From Microcosmobacter mediterraneus (GTDB taxonomy: Bacteria; Bacteroidota; Bacteroidia; Flavobacteriales; Flavobacteriaceae): a DNA stretch of 64,000 nucleotides. The notes under the pieces were generated by a model. The model was not told where the DNA came from. It ran no database searches and was given only the letters and a program-made list of their open reading frames with translations. How positions within the stretch are numbered: the stretch's first letter is position 1; each line of letters starts with the position of its first letter. The DNA is taken from contig NZ_JAVRIA010000002.1 of the NCBI RefSeq assembly GCF_031846265.1, forward strand, positions 434,001 through 498,000, in the 5' to 3' direction. Position numbers and translations under genes: made by a program. Below, piece by piece: positions 50,484 to 60,280 of this stretch.

Positions 50484-52829
50484 ATGGCAAAACAAAAAGC
50501 AAAAAAACCTAAAACTCAAGTCTTAGATTTTTCTAAGCATGTACGTTGGTTTTGGATTACTTTTAGTGGTGGTGTTTTATTAGTTACTCTTATTTTTTTG
50601 ATGGCCTCTTGGGGAGTTTTTGGCGAAATGCCAGATCATACTGTTTTAGAGAATCCAAGAACTAATCTTGCCTCTGAAGTCATATCTTCTGATGGTAAAC
50701 TAGTTTCTAAGTTTTATTTTAAAGACAACAGAACACCTGTTGGTTATAATGAACTCCCTCAGAATTTAATTGATGCGCTTATCGCTACAGAAGACGTTAG
50801 ATATCATGACCATGCAGGAATAGATGCCATTGGAACAATTAGAGCTTTTGCATTCTTAGGGAAACGAGGAGGAGCAAGTACAATATCACAACAACTAGCC
50901 AGACAGTTATTTATTGGAGTAAGAGATAAAGAAAGTACCACTAATGCATTATTTCAAAAAATAAAAGAATGGGTTTTAGCCATTCGGTTAGAGCGTCAAT
51001 ATACCAAAGAAGAAATTATAGCTATGTATTTTAATATCTATGATTTTGGTAATAATGCAGATGGTATTCGCTCAGCATCAAATATATATTTCAATAAAGA
51101 ACCCAAGGATTTAGATATTAAAGAATCAGCCATGCTTGTTGGGATGTTTAAAAACTCATCGCTTTATAATCCAAGACCTCATAAAAATCCGGTTGGTACA
51201 AGAAATAGAAGAAATGTGGTACTACGTCAAATGTTTAACTATGAGTTTATTGACGAAAAAACGAAAGATTCGCTTCAAGCCAGAGAATTAGATTTAAGAT
51301 ACACACCACAATCACATAGAGAGGGATTGGCTACCTATTTTAGATCGTATCTAGATGGCTTTATGAAGGAGTGGATTAAAAATAATCCTAAACCAGATGG
51401 CGAAAAATACAACTTGTATAATGATGGTTTAAAAATATACACAACTATCGACTCTCGTATGCAGCAACATGCCGAAGATGCAGTGCAGCAACATATGCCA
51501 AGACTGCAAGCGGAGTTTGATAATCAGAATACACCAAAACGAAATCCAACAGCACCTTTCTTAGATTTAGAACAAGATCAAATAGACGCTTTAATGAGAA
51601 CAGGAATGCGACGCTCAGAACGTTGGCGAAAAATGAAATACGATCTAAAAAAATCAGATGAAGACATTATAAAGTCATTTGACAAAGCCGTACCTATGAC
51701 GATTTTTTCATGGAAAGGAGAGATAGACACCATCATGAAACCCATCGACTCTATGCGATATTACAAGTCGTTTTTACATCCTGGAATGATGTCTATGGAT
51801 CCTAAAACGGGTCACGTTAAAGCTTGGGTTGGAGGTATGAATTTTAAGCATTTTCAGTATGATCATGTTAAAACTGGGAAACGTCAAGTTGGTTCAACTT
51901 TTAAACCCTTTGTATATGCAGCTGCTATAGATCAGCTACAATTATCACCTTGCGATACATTGCCAAATACACAAATTACAATAGAAGCTAATAAATACGG
52001 AAATCCAGAACCATGGACACCAAAAAATGATGGTAATAAATATGGCGGCTTTAAAACACTTAAGAATGCTTTAGCTAATTCAACAAATACAATTACAGCA
52101 AGGCTAATGGATAAAATTGGACCACAGCCTGTTATAGATTTAGCAAAAAAACTAGGTGTAGAACAAGATATTTTAGCGGTACCTTCTATTGCTTTAGGAA
52201 CTCCAGATCTTAGCGTCTATGAAATGGTAGCAGCCTATTCAACATTTGCAAATAAAGGAGTTTATAATAAGCCAGTAATGGTTACAAGAATAGAAGATAA
52301 AAACGGAACAGTATTATTTCAGTTTGTGCCAGAGAGTAGAGACGTATTAAGTGAAGAAGTAGCCTATGTAACCGTTAATTTAATGCAAGGTGTAGTTGAG
52401 GCTGGATCTGGAAGTCGATTAAGAGATAGATGGAGAGCTAACCAAGATTTGTATAAAGAGATTATTACTGGATATCCTTATGAGTTAACCAATCCAATTG
52501 CTGGTAAAACAGGAACCACTCAAAATCAGAGTGATGGTTGGTTTATGGGAATGGTGCCAAACCTCGTTACAGGAGTTTGGGTAGGTGCTGAAGATAGAGC
52601 AGCTCATTTTTCAAGAACATCTTATGGTCAAGGTGCATCAGTAGCCTTACCCATTTGGGCTTTATTTATGAAAGCATGCTATGCAGATGAAGCATTGAAT
52701 GTTTCTAAAGACGATTTTGAAAGACCAACAAATTTATCAATTGAAGTAAATTGTGATGAGTATGTCTCTAATCCAAATGAAGGTATAGATGATGACTTAG
52801 ATGATGGCATGGACGATATTGATTTTTAA
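50484..52829 (+). CDS. pbp1A: Class A penicillin-binding protein 1A
   Basis: Bifunctional peptidoglycan polymerase and crosslinker, 781 residues. One membrane helix lies near 22-46; the transglycosylase domain has EDVRYHDHAGID and GGASTISQQLARQLF, and the transpeptidase has the serine motif GSTFKPF, the SxN site in NSTNTITA and KTGTTQNQSDGWF. The C-terminus is acidic (DDDLDDGMDDIDF). It forms one unit with ricT and gldH. Confidence 0.95.
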   Translation: MAKQKAKKPKTQVLDFSKHVRWFWITFSGGVLLVTLIFLMASWGVFGEMPDHTVLENPRTNLASEVISSDGKLVSKFYFKDNRTPVGYNELPQNLIDALIATEDVRYHDHAGIDAIGTIRAFAFLGKRGGASTISQQLARQLFIGVRDKESTTNALFQKIKEWVLAIRLERQYTKEEIIAMYFNIYDFGNNADGIRSASNIYFNKEPKDLDIKESAMLVGMFKNSSLYNPRPHKNPVGTRNRRNVVLRQMFNYEFIDEKTKDSLQARELDLRYTPQSHREGLATYFRSYLDGFMKEWIKNNPKPDGEKYNLYNDGLKIYTTIDSRMQQHAEDAVQQHMPRLQAEFDNQNTPKRNPTAPFLDLEQDQIDALMRTGMRRSERWRKMKYDLKKSDEDIIKSFDKAVPMTIFSWKGEIDTIMKPIDSMRYYKSFLHPGMMSMDPKTGHVKAWVGGMNFKHFQYDHVKTGKRQVGSTFKPFVYAAAIDQLQLSPCDTLPNTQITIEANKYGNPEPWTPKNDGNKYGGFKTLKNALANSTNTITARLMDKIGPQPVIDLAKKLGVEQDILAVPSIALGTPDLSVYEMVAAYSTFANKGVYNKPVMVTRIEDKNGTVLFQFVPESRDVLSEEVAYVTVNLMQGVVEAGSGSRLRDRWRANQDLYKEIITGYPYELTNPIAGKTGTTQNQSDGWFMGMVPNLVTGVWVGAEDRAAHFSRTSYGQGASVALPIWALFMKACYADEALNVSKDDFERPTNLSIEVNCDEYVSNPNEGIDDDLDDGMDDIDF

Positions 52830-52839
52830 AGATATTTTG

Positions 52840-52869
52840 AAAGCCATTCGTTTTAGAATGGCTTTTTTA
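52840..52869 (+). terminator. Terminator after pbp1A
   Basis: A 10-bp stem (AAAGCCATTC with GAATGGCTTT) around GTTTTA, followed by TTTTAT. Confidence 0.85.
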
Positions 52870-52900
52870 TTTCGTAATTTTCCTTCTCAAAAAAATAAGC

Positions 52901-53602
52901 ATGATTAGTAAAGTTGTGCCAAATGTTTCCGAAGCGTTAAAGGGTGTAGATGATAATATGACCTTTATGTTTGGAGGATTTGGATTAAGTGGAATCCCTG
53001 AAAATAGTATAGCTAAATTGGTAACACTTGGAGTTACAGGATTAACCTGTGTATCTAATAATGCAGGTGTCGATGATTTTGGTTTAGGTTTGTTGTTACA
53101 ACAACGTCAAATTAAGAAAATGATTTCTTCTTATGTTGGTGAAAATGATGAATTTGAACGTCAGATGCTTAGTGGTGAATTAGAGGTTGAACTTATTCCG
53201 CAAGGAACTTTAGCTGAACGCTGTAGAGCAGCACAAGCTGGTTTTCCTGCTTTTTATACACCTGCAGGTTATGGAACTGAAGTAGCAGAAGGAAAAGAGA
53301 CCAGAGAATTTAATGGAAAAATGTATGTTTTAGAAAAAGCTTTTGATGCTGATTTTGGCTTTATCAAGGCATGGAAAGGAGATGCTGCTGGGAATTTAAT
53401 TTTTAAAGGAACTGCACGTAATTTTAACCCTAATATGTGTGGCGCTGCTAAAATTACTGTAGCTGAGGTAGAAGAACTAGTTCCTGTTGGTGAGCTAGAT
53501 CCTAATCAAATTCATATACCGGGAATATTTGTACAGCGCATTTTTAAAGGTGCACAATATGAAAAGAGAATAGAGCAACGAACTGTTAGACCTAAAGAAT
53601 AA
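52901..53602 (+). CDS. scoA: 3-oxoacid CoA-transferase subunit A
   Basis: Transfers CoA from succinyl-CoA to acetoacetate or related acids, with ScoB. The 233-residue protein has GGFGLSGIPENSI (near 27-39) and SNNAGVDDFGLG, the usual CoA-site motifs. It overlaps scoB by one base, so the two are translated together. It allows use of ketone-type acids as carbon source, or CoA balance. Confidence 0.94.
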   Translation: MISKVVPNVSEALKGVDDNMTFMFGGFGLSGIPENSIAKLVTLGVTGLTCVSNNAGVDDFGLGLLLQQRQIKKMISSYVGENDEFERQMLSGELEVELIPQGTLAERCRAAQAGFPAFYTPAGYGTEVAEGKETREFNGKMYVLEKAFDADFGFIKAWKGDAAGNLIFKGTARNFNPNMCGAAKITVAEVEELVPVGELDPNQIHIPGIFVQRIFKGAQYEKRIEQRTVRPKE

Positions 53603-54255
53603 TGTTAGATAAGAACGGAATTGCTAAGCGAATAGCAAAAGAAGTAAAAGATGGTTACTACGTAAACCTAGGAATAGGAATTCCTACTCTAGTTGCCAAC
53701 TTTGTAAGAAATGATATAGAAGTAGAATTTCAAAGCGAAAATGGTGTGTTAGGAATGGGTCCTTTTCCATTTGAAGGCGAAGAAGATGCTGATATTATAA
53801 ATGCTGGTAAGCAAACCATAACGACGTTACCAGGTGCTTCTTTTTTTGACTCAACCATGAGTTTTTCTATGATACGAGGAAAGCATGTAGATCTTACTAT
53901 TTTAGGCGCAATGGAAGTTGCAGAAAATGGAGATATTGCCAATTGGAAAATTCCAGGACGAATGGTTAAAGGTATGGGAGGAGCTATGGATTTAGTAGCC
54001 AGTGCTGAGAATATAATTGTGGCAATGATGCACACTAATAAACGAGGACAATCTAAATTGCTTAAGCAATGCACCTTACCTTTAACAGGAGTTGGATGTG
54101 TAAAAAAAGTAGTTACAAATTTGGCTGTAATGGAAGTTACAAAAGACGGGTTTAAATTATTAGAACGTGCTCCAGGAGTTTCTGTACAAGATATTGATGA
54201 TGCTACAGAAGCACGTCTTATTATTGAAGGAGATATTCCTGAAATGTCACTTTAA
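53602..54255 (+). CDS. scoB: 3-oxoacid CoA-transferase subunit B
   Basis: Catalytic subunit, 217 residues. It has NLGIGIPTLVANF and the active glutamate in SENGVLGMGPFP (E near 50), which forms the covalent CoA intermediate. Length is normal. dgt follows 14 bases later and may be co-transcribed. Confidence 0.94.
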   Translation: MLDKNGIAKRIAKEVKDGYYVNLGIGIPTLVANFVRNDIEVEFQSENGVLGMGPFPFEGEEDADIINAGKQTITTLPGASFFDSTMSFSMIRGKHVDLTILGAMEVAENGDIANWKIPGRMVKGMGGAMDLVASAENIIVAMMHTNKRGQSKLLKQCTLPLTGVGCVKKVVTNLAVMEVTKDGFKLLERAPGVSVQDIDDATEARLIIEGDIPEMSL

Positions 54256-54269
54256 TTTACTTGACTTAA

Positions 54270-55607
54270 ATGAATTGGGAAGATTTATTATCGTTAAAAC
54301 GATTTGGAGATACACACAAAAGAATACGTAAAGAACAAGATGAAACTAGATTAGGTTTTGAGGTCGATTATGATCGTATTATTTTTTCTTCAGAATTTAG
54401 AAGCCTTCAAGATAAAACACAGGTTATTCCATTATCTAAAACAGATTTTGTTCACACACGTTTAACCCATAGTTTAGAAGTTAGCGTAGTAGGTAGATCA
54501 TTAGGTAGAAAAGTAGGCCAAAGAGTATTAGAAAAGCATCCACATTTAAAAGATTCATTGGGTTATCAAGCTAACGATTTTGGAGCTATAGTGGCTGCAG
54601 CATCTTTAGCTCATGATATTGGTAATCCACCCTTTGGACATTCAGGCGAAAGTGCTATTGGCGAATTCTTTAAAACAGGAGAAGGACAACGGTTTAAATC
54701 ACAACTTACAGCTAAAGAATATCAAGATTTATGTGATTTTGAAGGCAATGCTAATGGATTTAAAATTCTAACAGAAAGTAGAGCAGGACGAGAAGGAGGT
54801 TTACGATTAAGCTATGCTACTCTTGGTGCTTTTATGAAATATCCAAAAGAGTCACTACCTAAGAAACCAACAAGCCATATAGCAGATAAAAAATATGGTT
54901 TTTTTCAAAGAGAAAAAGATAGTTTTATTGAAATTGCCGAAGAATTAGGTTTACTCAAACGATCTATACAAGATTTAAGCTTCTCTAGACATCCATTAAC
55001 GTTTTTAGTAGAAGCTGCAGATGATATTTGCTATACTATAATTGATTTTGAAGATGGGATTAATTTAGGGCTTATCCAAGAAGAATATGCTTTGGAGTAT
55101 TTAATAAACCTTGTTAGGCATTCTATTAATTCTTCCAAATACAATCAACTTAGAGACACAAAAGATAGAGTAAGTTATTTGAGAGCATTAGCCATTAACA
55201 CACTAATTACTGAGGCTGTTGATATTTTCATGAAAAACGAAGAAGCTATTCTTAATGGAGAATTTGATAAGAGCCTACTCGATTTAAGTCAGTATAAGGC
55301 TCAAATAAATGATATCATTAAGATTAGTATTGAAAAGATATATAAGTCTAAAGAAGTGTTAGAAAAAGAACTTTTTGGGTTTACAGCTATTGCTTTTGTT
55401 TTAGACACACTATCTAGCGCTATTTCAAATTTGAATAATGAGCAGATGACTGTTAAAGATGATCTCATTCAAAATTATTTTAAAGCATTAGAAATATCTG
55501 CGTCTAATAATATGTATGAAAATTTAATGGCAATGTGCAGTTATATAGCAAGTCTCTCAGATTCATTAATGACACTGTCATACAGAAAACTTAATGGTTT
55601 AGACTAA
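54270..55607 (+). CDS. dgt: Deoxyguanosinetriphosphate triphosphohydrolase
   Basis: Removes triphosphate from dGTP. The 445-residue HD-domain enzyme has RLTHSLEVSVVGRSLG (HD metal His) and SLAHDIGNPPFGHSGE (HD pair and the second His), and a VEAADDICYTIIDFEDG block further on with the last Asp ligand. The length and motifs agree with the non-tetrameric bacterial dNTPase group. It may guard against phages or balance dNTPs; nearby genes do not say. Confidence 0.92.
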   Translation: MNWEDLLSLKRFGDTHKRIRKEQDETRLGFEVDYDRIIFSSEFRSLQDKTQVIPLSKTDFVHTRLTHSLEVSVVGRSLGRKVGQRVLEKHPHLKDSLGYQANDFGAIVAAASLAHDIGNPPFGHSGESAIGEFFKTGEGQRFKSQLTAKEYQDLCDFEGNANGFKILTESRAGREGGLRLSYATLGAFMKYPKESLPKKPTSHIADKKYGFFQREKDSFIEIAEELGLLKRSIQDLSFSRHPLTFLVEAADDICYTIIDFEDGINLGLIQEEYALEYLINLVRHSINSSKYNQLRDTKDRVSYLRALAINTLITEAVDIFMKNEEAILNGEFDKSLLDLSQYKAQINDIIKISIEKIYKSKEVLEKELFGFTAIAFVLDTLSSAISNLNNEQMTVKDDLIQNYFKALEISASNNMYENLMAMCSYIASLSDSLMTLSYRKLNGLD

Positions 55608-55794
55608 TTTTTGTTAATAGAATTGGTGATAACTTTTCTTACAAGAATAAGGCAAAAGAGATGTAAATCTTAATTTTAATTAACAGAAACTGGAAAGTAA
55701 CCCTCTGCTTTTAGTTTTTTAAATTTACACTTTATCGATAAAATTTGTTTTTAATCGGTATTTGTTCTAAATTTATTGTCTATATTCTACCAAA

Positions 55795-55968
55795 ATGAAA
55801 AAAAACATTATCGGAGCTTTTGTTATACTCCTAGTAGCAGTTGCCTTATTTCTTATGATGGAAGATATCACCAACAGTAAGAATCCTGATACTCAATTAC
55901 AACAAGTTGAGGTATACGATGCAAACAATCAGCCAGATTTAGCAACTACAGATCAAGAGGAAGATTAA
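55795..55968 (+). CDS. Small single-pass membrane protein
   Basis: A 57-residue product: MKKNIIGAF, then one hydrophobic helix (about 5-22, VILLVAVALFLMM) and an acidic, Gln-rich soluble tail (DANNQPDLATTDQEED). It starts 187 bases after dgt and its stop overlaps the convergent dxs end by four bases. No lipobox, no family known to me. The clean start, composition and charged tail look like a real protein. Confidence 0.55.
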   Translation: MKKNIIGAFVILLVAVALFLMMEDITNSKNPDTQLQQVEVYDANNQPDLATTDQEED

Positions 55969-57728
55969 TTTAAAAACCAGTTTTTTAAATGTTCTGGATC
56001 TAACTTACATTGTTGCTGTAGTTCTTGTATAGTGCCATGATGCACAAAATCATCATCAATTCCGAGTACTTTTATTGAAGTTTTATAGTTGTTTTTAGCA
56101 GCAAATTCCAAAATAGCACTTCCAAAGCCACCATTAATTACACCATCTTCTATAGTAAAAACAGAATCATAGGTCTCAAAAATAGTATGGAGTAACTTCT
56201 CATCTAATGGCTTTATAAATCGCATATCGTAATGACTAATTTCCAAAGATTGTTTTTTAGTCATAAGATCTAATGCTTTTGAAACATTTTCAGAGATAGA
56301 CCCAATACTAAGAACAGCTTTTTTAGCCCCTTTCTTTAAACAGATTCCTGTACCTATAGCAATAGATTTGAAATCTTGTTCCCAGTTTAAAAGCGTTCCT
56401 CGTCCTCTTGGATAACGAATGGCTATTGGATGTTGTAAACCTAGTTGAGCTGTATACATTATGTTTCGTAATTCTATTTCATTTCTAGGCGAAAACAAAA
56501 TAAGATTAGGAATACATCTTAAATAGACCAAGTCAAATACACCATGGTGCGTAGCACCATCTTGGCCTACTAAACCAGCTCTATCTAAACAAAAAATTAC
56601 TGGAAGGTTCTGCAAAGCAACATCGTGAATAACTTGGTCATAAGCGCGTTGTAAAAATGTAGAATAAATATTACAAAACGGAATTAATCCTTGTGTTGCC
56701 ATTCCTGCTGCTAGAGTTACAGCATGTTGTTCTGCAATACCAACATCAAAAGCACGTTTTGGGAGTTCATCCATCATATATTTTAATGAACTTCCAGTTG
56801 GCATCGCTGGAGTTATACCAATAATTTTTTCATTTTGTTTTGCTAATTCAACAATAGTATACCCAAAAACATCTTGGAATTTTGGTGGCTGGTGTAAGTT
56901 AGACTTAATAATTAATTCACCTGTAACAGCATTAAATTTTCCCGGAGAATGATATTTTACTTGATGTTCCTCTGCCTGTTTTAGACCTTTCCCTTTGGTG
57001 GTTATGACATGAAGAAATTTTGGGCCTTTTACAGTTTTTAGGCGTTCTAGTTCTGTAATAATTTTAGGTAAGTCGTGGCCATCAATTGGACCAGAATAGT
57101 CAAAATTTAAAGCCTCAAAAATATTATCTTGTTGTTGAGTTCCTGTTTTAACGTTTGTAAGATATTGTTTTAATGCGCCAACACTTGGGTCAATTCCAAT
57201 GGCATTATCATTAAGAATCACTAATAGATTTGCTTTGGTAACTCCTGCATGATTTAATCCTTCAAAAGCCATTCCGCTAGCAATGGAAGCATCACCAATT
57301 ACTGCAATATGATGATTATCTTCCCCTTTTAATTGAGAAGCAATAGCCATTCCTAATGCAGCAGAAATGGAAGTAGAGGAGTGTCCTACACCAAATGTAT
57401 CGTATTCACTTTCGCTTCGTTTAGGAAAACCACTGATGCCTCCAAGTTGCCTATTGGTATGAAACACCTCTTTCCTGCCAGTTAATATTTTATGACCATA
57501 AGCTTGATGACCAACATCCCAAATTAATAAATCTTTAGGTGTATTGAAAACATAATGTAAGGCAATCGTTAATTCTACAACACCAAGACTAGCTCCTAAG
57601 TGTCCTTCTTTGGTAGCTACAATATTGATTATAAATTCGCGAAGTTCTTGAGCTAGTTGTGTTAACTCTTCAACAGATAGCCTGCGTAAATCCGTAGGAA
57701 AATTGATATGGTCTAATATTTTACTCAT
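55965..57728 (-). CDS. dxs: 1-deoxy-D-xylulose-5-phosphate synthase
   Basis: First step of the MEP isoprenoid pathway, from pyruvate and glyceraldehyde-3-phosphate, with thiamine diphosphate. The 587-residue protein has the cofactor block GDASIASGMAFEGLNHAG (near 143-160) with N and D of LNDN further on, the VGHSSTSISAALGMA motif, and the catalytic part FDVGIAEQHAVTLAAGMA near 330-347. It is somewhat shorter than E. coli Dxs (620). It supplies undecaprenyl and quinones. Confidence 0.95.
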   Translation of the reverse strand: MSKILDHINFPTDLRRLSVEELTQLAQELREFIINIVATKEGHLGASLGVVELTIALHYVFNTPKDLLIWDVGHQAYGHKILTGRKEVFHTNRQLGGISGFPKRSESEYDTFGVGHSSTSISAALGMAIASQLKGEDNHHIAVIGDASIASGMAFEGLNHAGVTKANLLVILNDNAIGIDPSVGALKQYLTNVKTGTQQQDNIFEALNFDYSGPIDGHDLPKIITELERLKTVKGPKFLHVITTKGKGLKQAEEHQVKYHSPGKFNAVTGELIIKSNLHQPPKFQDVFGYTIVELAKQNEKIIGITPAMPTGSSLKYMMDELPKRAFDVGIAEQHAVTLAAGMATQGLIPFCNIYSTFLQRAYDQVIHDVALQNLPVIFCLDRAGLVGQDGATHHGVFDLVYLRCIPNLILFSPRNEIELRNIMYTAQLGLQHPIAIRYPRGRGTLLNWEQDFKSIAIGTGICLKKGAKKAVLSIGSISENVSKALDLMTKKQSLEISHYDMRFIKPLDEKLLHTIFETYDSVFTIEDGVINGGFGSAILEFAAKNNYKTSIKVLGIDDDFVHHGTIQELQQQCKLDPEHLKNWFLN

Positions 57729-57750
57729 ATTTGTACAAATGTACGAGTTG

Positions 57751-57758
57751 CAAATATA
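57751..57758 (-). promoter_or_regulatory. -7 box of dxs (minus strand)
   Basis: TATATTTG on the minus strand, 22 bases before the ATG at 57728 and 10 bases from the divergent tadA start. No clear -33 TTG. Confidence 0.5.
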
Positions 57759-57768
57759 AATTGAATGT

Positions 57769-58218
57769 ATGCTAAACCCTTACGATGATACTTATTTTAT
57801 GAAAAAAGCAATGCAAGAAGCAGAACTAGCTTTTGATAAAGACGAAGTCCCAGTTGGAGCTGTTATTGTTATAGAAGATAGGATTATTGCGAGAGGTCAT
57901 AATTTAACAGAATTACTTAATGATGTTACAGCACATGCAGAGATGCAAGCAATTACTGCAGCTGCTAATTTTTTAGGAGGCAAATATCTTCATAACTGCA
58001 CATTATATGTAACTCTTGAACCTTGTCAGATGTGTGCAGGAGCTTTATATTGGAGTCAGATCTCAAAAATTGTTTACGGAGCAAGAGATGAAGAACGTGG
58101 TTGTATTGCGCTTAAAACTAAACTACATCCTAAAACTAAAATGATTGGTGGTGTTTTAGCTGAAGAAGCTTCTGAGTTATTGAAGCGATTCTTTATTAAA
58201 AAGCGTAATCTTAATTAA
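57769..58218 (+). CDS. tadA: tRNA adenosine(34) deaminase
   Basis: Makes inosine at the wobble position of tRNA-Arg. The 149-residue zinc enzyme has HAEMQA (zinc His and proton-shuttling Glu) and PCQMCAGAL (two zinc cysteines), plus the VPVGAVIV opening. Length is normal. It shares a very short divergent region with dxs. Confidence 0.94.
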   Translation: MLNPYDDTYFMKKAMQEAELAFDKDEVPVGAVIVIEDRIIARGHNLTELLNDVTAHAEMQAITAAANFLGGKYLHNCTLYVTLEPCQMCAGALYWSQISKIVYGARDEERGCIALKTKLHPKTKMIGGVLAEEASELLKRFFIKKRNLN

Positions 58219-58219
58219 T

Positions 58220-58254
58220 AAAAAAACCGTTTTAAATCTTAAAACGGTTTTTTT
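58220..58254. terminator. Bidirectional terminator between tadA and atpC
   Basis: A 16-bp perfect stem, AAAAAAACCGTTTTAA with its complement, around ATC; both arms end in T runs, so it serves tadA (plus) and atpC (minus). Confidence 0.9.
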
Positions 58255-58271
58255 ATTGTGAAAGTAATTTA

Positions 58272-58550
58272 TTAGTCAGCTAATACAATTACTTTATTGT
58301 CTTTCATCTCTAAGGTACCAGAGTTAATAGTCAACCATATACCTCTGTCATCACCTTTAGTGAATTTATCTTCAACCTCTTCATCTAATTGAATAGTTCC
58401 ATATATCTTAACATGACCAGCTTTTAATAATGATACTATTGGTGCATGATCTGTAAGCATTTCAAATTCACCATTTACTCCAGGAACAGCTATAGAATCT
58501 ACGTCTCCTTTAAATAATGTGGCTTCTGGTGATACAATTTCTAAATACAT
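58272..58550 (-). CDS. atpC: F0F1 ATP synthase subunit epsilon
   Basis: A 92-residue subunit that holds only the N-terminal beta-sandwich (LEIVSPEATLFKGDVDSIAV, then GEFEMLTDHAP); the C-terminal helical part that inhibits ATP hydrolysis in E. coli is missing, as is common in Bacteroidota. It follows atpD after 76 bases and ends at a terminator. Confidence 0.93.
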   Translation of the reverse strand: MYLEIVSPEATLFKGDVDSIAVPGVNGEFEMLTDHAPIVSLLKAGHVKIYGTIQLDEEVEDKFTKGDDRGIWLTINSGTLEMKDNKVIVLAD

Positions 58551-58555
58551 AGTTT

Positions 58556-58617
58556 TATAGTATTTAGTAATCAGTATTTAGTATCTAGTAGTCACTTACT
58601 ACTATTTACTATTACTG
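58556..58617. repeat. AGTATTTAGTA-like repeats between atpD and atpC
   Basis: A string of imperfect AGTATTTAGTA units, read in one direction then reversed, with TAGTAGT (58586-58592) and ACTACTA (58598-58604) forming a stem around CACTT. It fills almost the whole gap between the two genes. Confidence 0.55.
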
Positions 58618-58626
58618 CTTACCGAT

Positions 58627-60135
58627 TTACGCTTCAGCTAACATTTTCTCTCCAGCTTCGACAGCTTCTTCAATAGAACCTTTAAGGTTAAACGCTGCTT
58701 CTGGTAGGTGGTCTAATTCACCATCCATGATCATGTTAAATCCTTTAATCGTTTCTTTAATATCTACTAATACACCTGGTATACCTGTAAACTGTTCAGC
58801 TACGTGGAATGGTTGAGATAAGAAACGTTGAACACGTCTCGCTCTACCTACAGCCATTTTATCTTCTTCAGATAATTCTTCCATACCTAAGATGGCAATA
58901 ATATCTTGTAATTCTTTATAACGCTGTAACAACTCTTTTACACGTTGTGCACAGTCATAATGCTCATCTCCTAAGATATCTGCAGTAAGAATTCTAGATG
59001 TAGAATCTAAAGGGTCCACAGCAGGATAAATACCAAGCTCGGCAATTTTACGAGATAATACAGTTGTTGCATCTAAGTGAGCAAATGTTGTTGCAGGTGC
59101 AGGATCCGTTAAATCATCTGCAGGTACGTAAACCGCTTGTACTGATGTAATAGAACCTTTTTTGGTAGACGTAATACGCTCTTGCATCGCACCCATTTCT
59201 GTTGCTAATGTAGGTTGGTAACCTACCGCAGAAGGCATACGACCAAGTAAAGCAGATACTTCAGAACCAGCTTGTGTAAAACGGAAGATATTATCTACGA
59301 AGAATAATACATCTTTTCCTTGTCCGTCACCAGCACCATCACGGAAATATTCTGCAATTGTTAAACCAGATAATGCCACACGAGCACGAGCTCCAGGAGG
59401 TTCGTTCATTTGTCCGAACACGAAAGTTGCTTTAGAATCTTTCATTGCAGACTTATCTACTTTTTTAAGATCCCAACCACCTTCTTCCATAGAATGCATA
59501 AAATCATCACCATACTTGATAATACCTGATTCTAACATCTCACGAAGTAAATCGTTTCCTTCACGTGTTCTTTCACCTACTCCTGCGAATACCGAAAGTC
59601 CACCATGTCCTTTAGCAATATTGTTAATCAATTCTTGAATCAATACTGTTTTACCAACACCAGCACCACCAAATAATCCAATCTTACCACCCTTAGCATA
59701 AGGCTCTATAAGATCAATTACTTTGATACCAGTAAATAAAACTTCAGTTGATGTCGATAAATCTTCAAACTTAGGCGCTTGTCTGTGAATTGGTAAACCA
59801 GCATCACCAGCTTTAGGTAAATCACCTAATCCGTCAATTGCATCACCAATAACATTGAATAGACGTCCATAAACATCTTCTCCAATTGGCATTTGAATCG
59901 GAGCACCAGTAGCATGAACTTCGGTTCCTCTACTTAAACCATCAGACGAATCCATAGCAATAGTACGTACTGTATCTTCACCAATGTGAGATTGTACTTC
60001 TAGTACTAATTTAGAACCATCTTGGTTGTTAATTTCTAACGAATCGTAAATCTTTGGAAGTTCAGCTCCAGAACCGAATTCAACATCGATAACTGGGCCT
60101 ACTATTTGTGCAACTTTACCTGTAACTTTTGACAT
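58627..60135 (-). CDS. atpD: F0F1 ATP synthase subunit beta
   Basis: Catalytic subunit of F1, 502 residues, longer than in E. coli (460) by insertions usual in Bacteroidota. It has Walker A GGAGVGKTV (near 157-165), the catalytic GERTREGNDL block and the DELSEED-region equivalent ELSEEDKMA. The pair atpD-atpC is transcribed from its own promoter, 30 kb from atpBEFHAG. Confidence 0.97.
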   Translation of the reverse strand: MSKVTGKVAQIVGPVIDVEFGSGAELPKIYDSLEINNQDGSKLVLEVQSHIGEDTVRTIAMDSSDGLSRGTEVHATGAPIQMPIGEDVYGRLFNVIGDAIDGLGDLPKAGDAGLPIHRQAPKFEDLSTSTEVLFTGIKVIDLIEPYAKGGKIGLFGGAGVGKTVLIQELINNIAKGHGGLSVFAGVGERTREGNDLLREMLESGIIKYGDDFMHSMEEGGWDLKKVDKSAMKDSKATFVFGQMNEPPGARARVALSGLTIAEYFRDGAGDGQGKDVLFFVDNIFRFTQAGSEVSALLGRMPSAVGYQPTLATEMGAMQERITSTKKGSITSVQAVYVPADDLTDPAPATTFAHLDATTVLSRKIAELGIYPAVDPLDSTSRILTADILGDEHYDCAQRVKELLQRYKELQDIIAILGMEELSEEDKMAVGRARRVQRFLSQPFHVAEQFTGIPGVLVDIKETIKGFNMIMDGELDHLPEAAFNLKGSIEEAVEAGEKMLAEA

Positions 60136-60197
60136 TACCTTTATCTTTATTGTTTTGCTTAAAAATTATGTGAAAAAACCCTTAGTTTTTCGCGCTG

Positions 60198-60205
60198 CAA
60201 AGATA
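60198..60205 (-). promoter_or_regulatory. -7 box of atpD (minus strand)
   Basis: TATCTTTG on the minus strand, 62 bases before the atpD start. The leader has no clear hairpin. The -33 TTG is not at the standard distance. Confidence 0.5.
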
Positions 60206-60280
60206 AAAGTTTTGTTTTAAATATTAAGCTATTTTTTATTTATTATTCGAGGTATTTTTAGGGTCTTATTTTAATTCATA

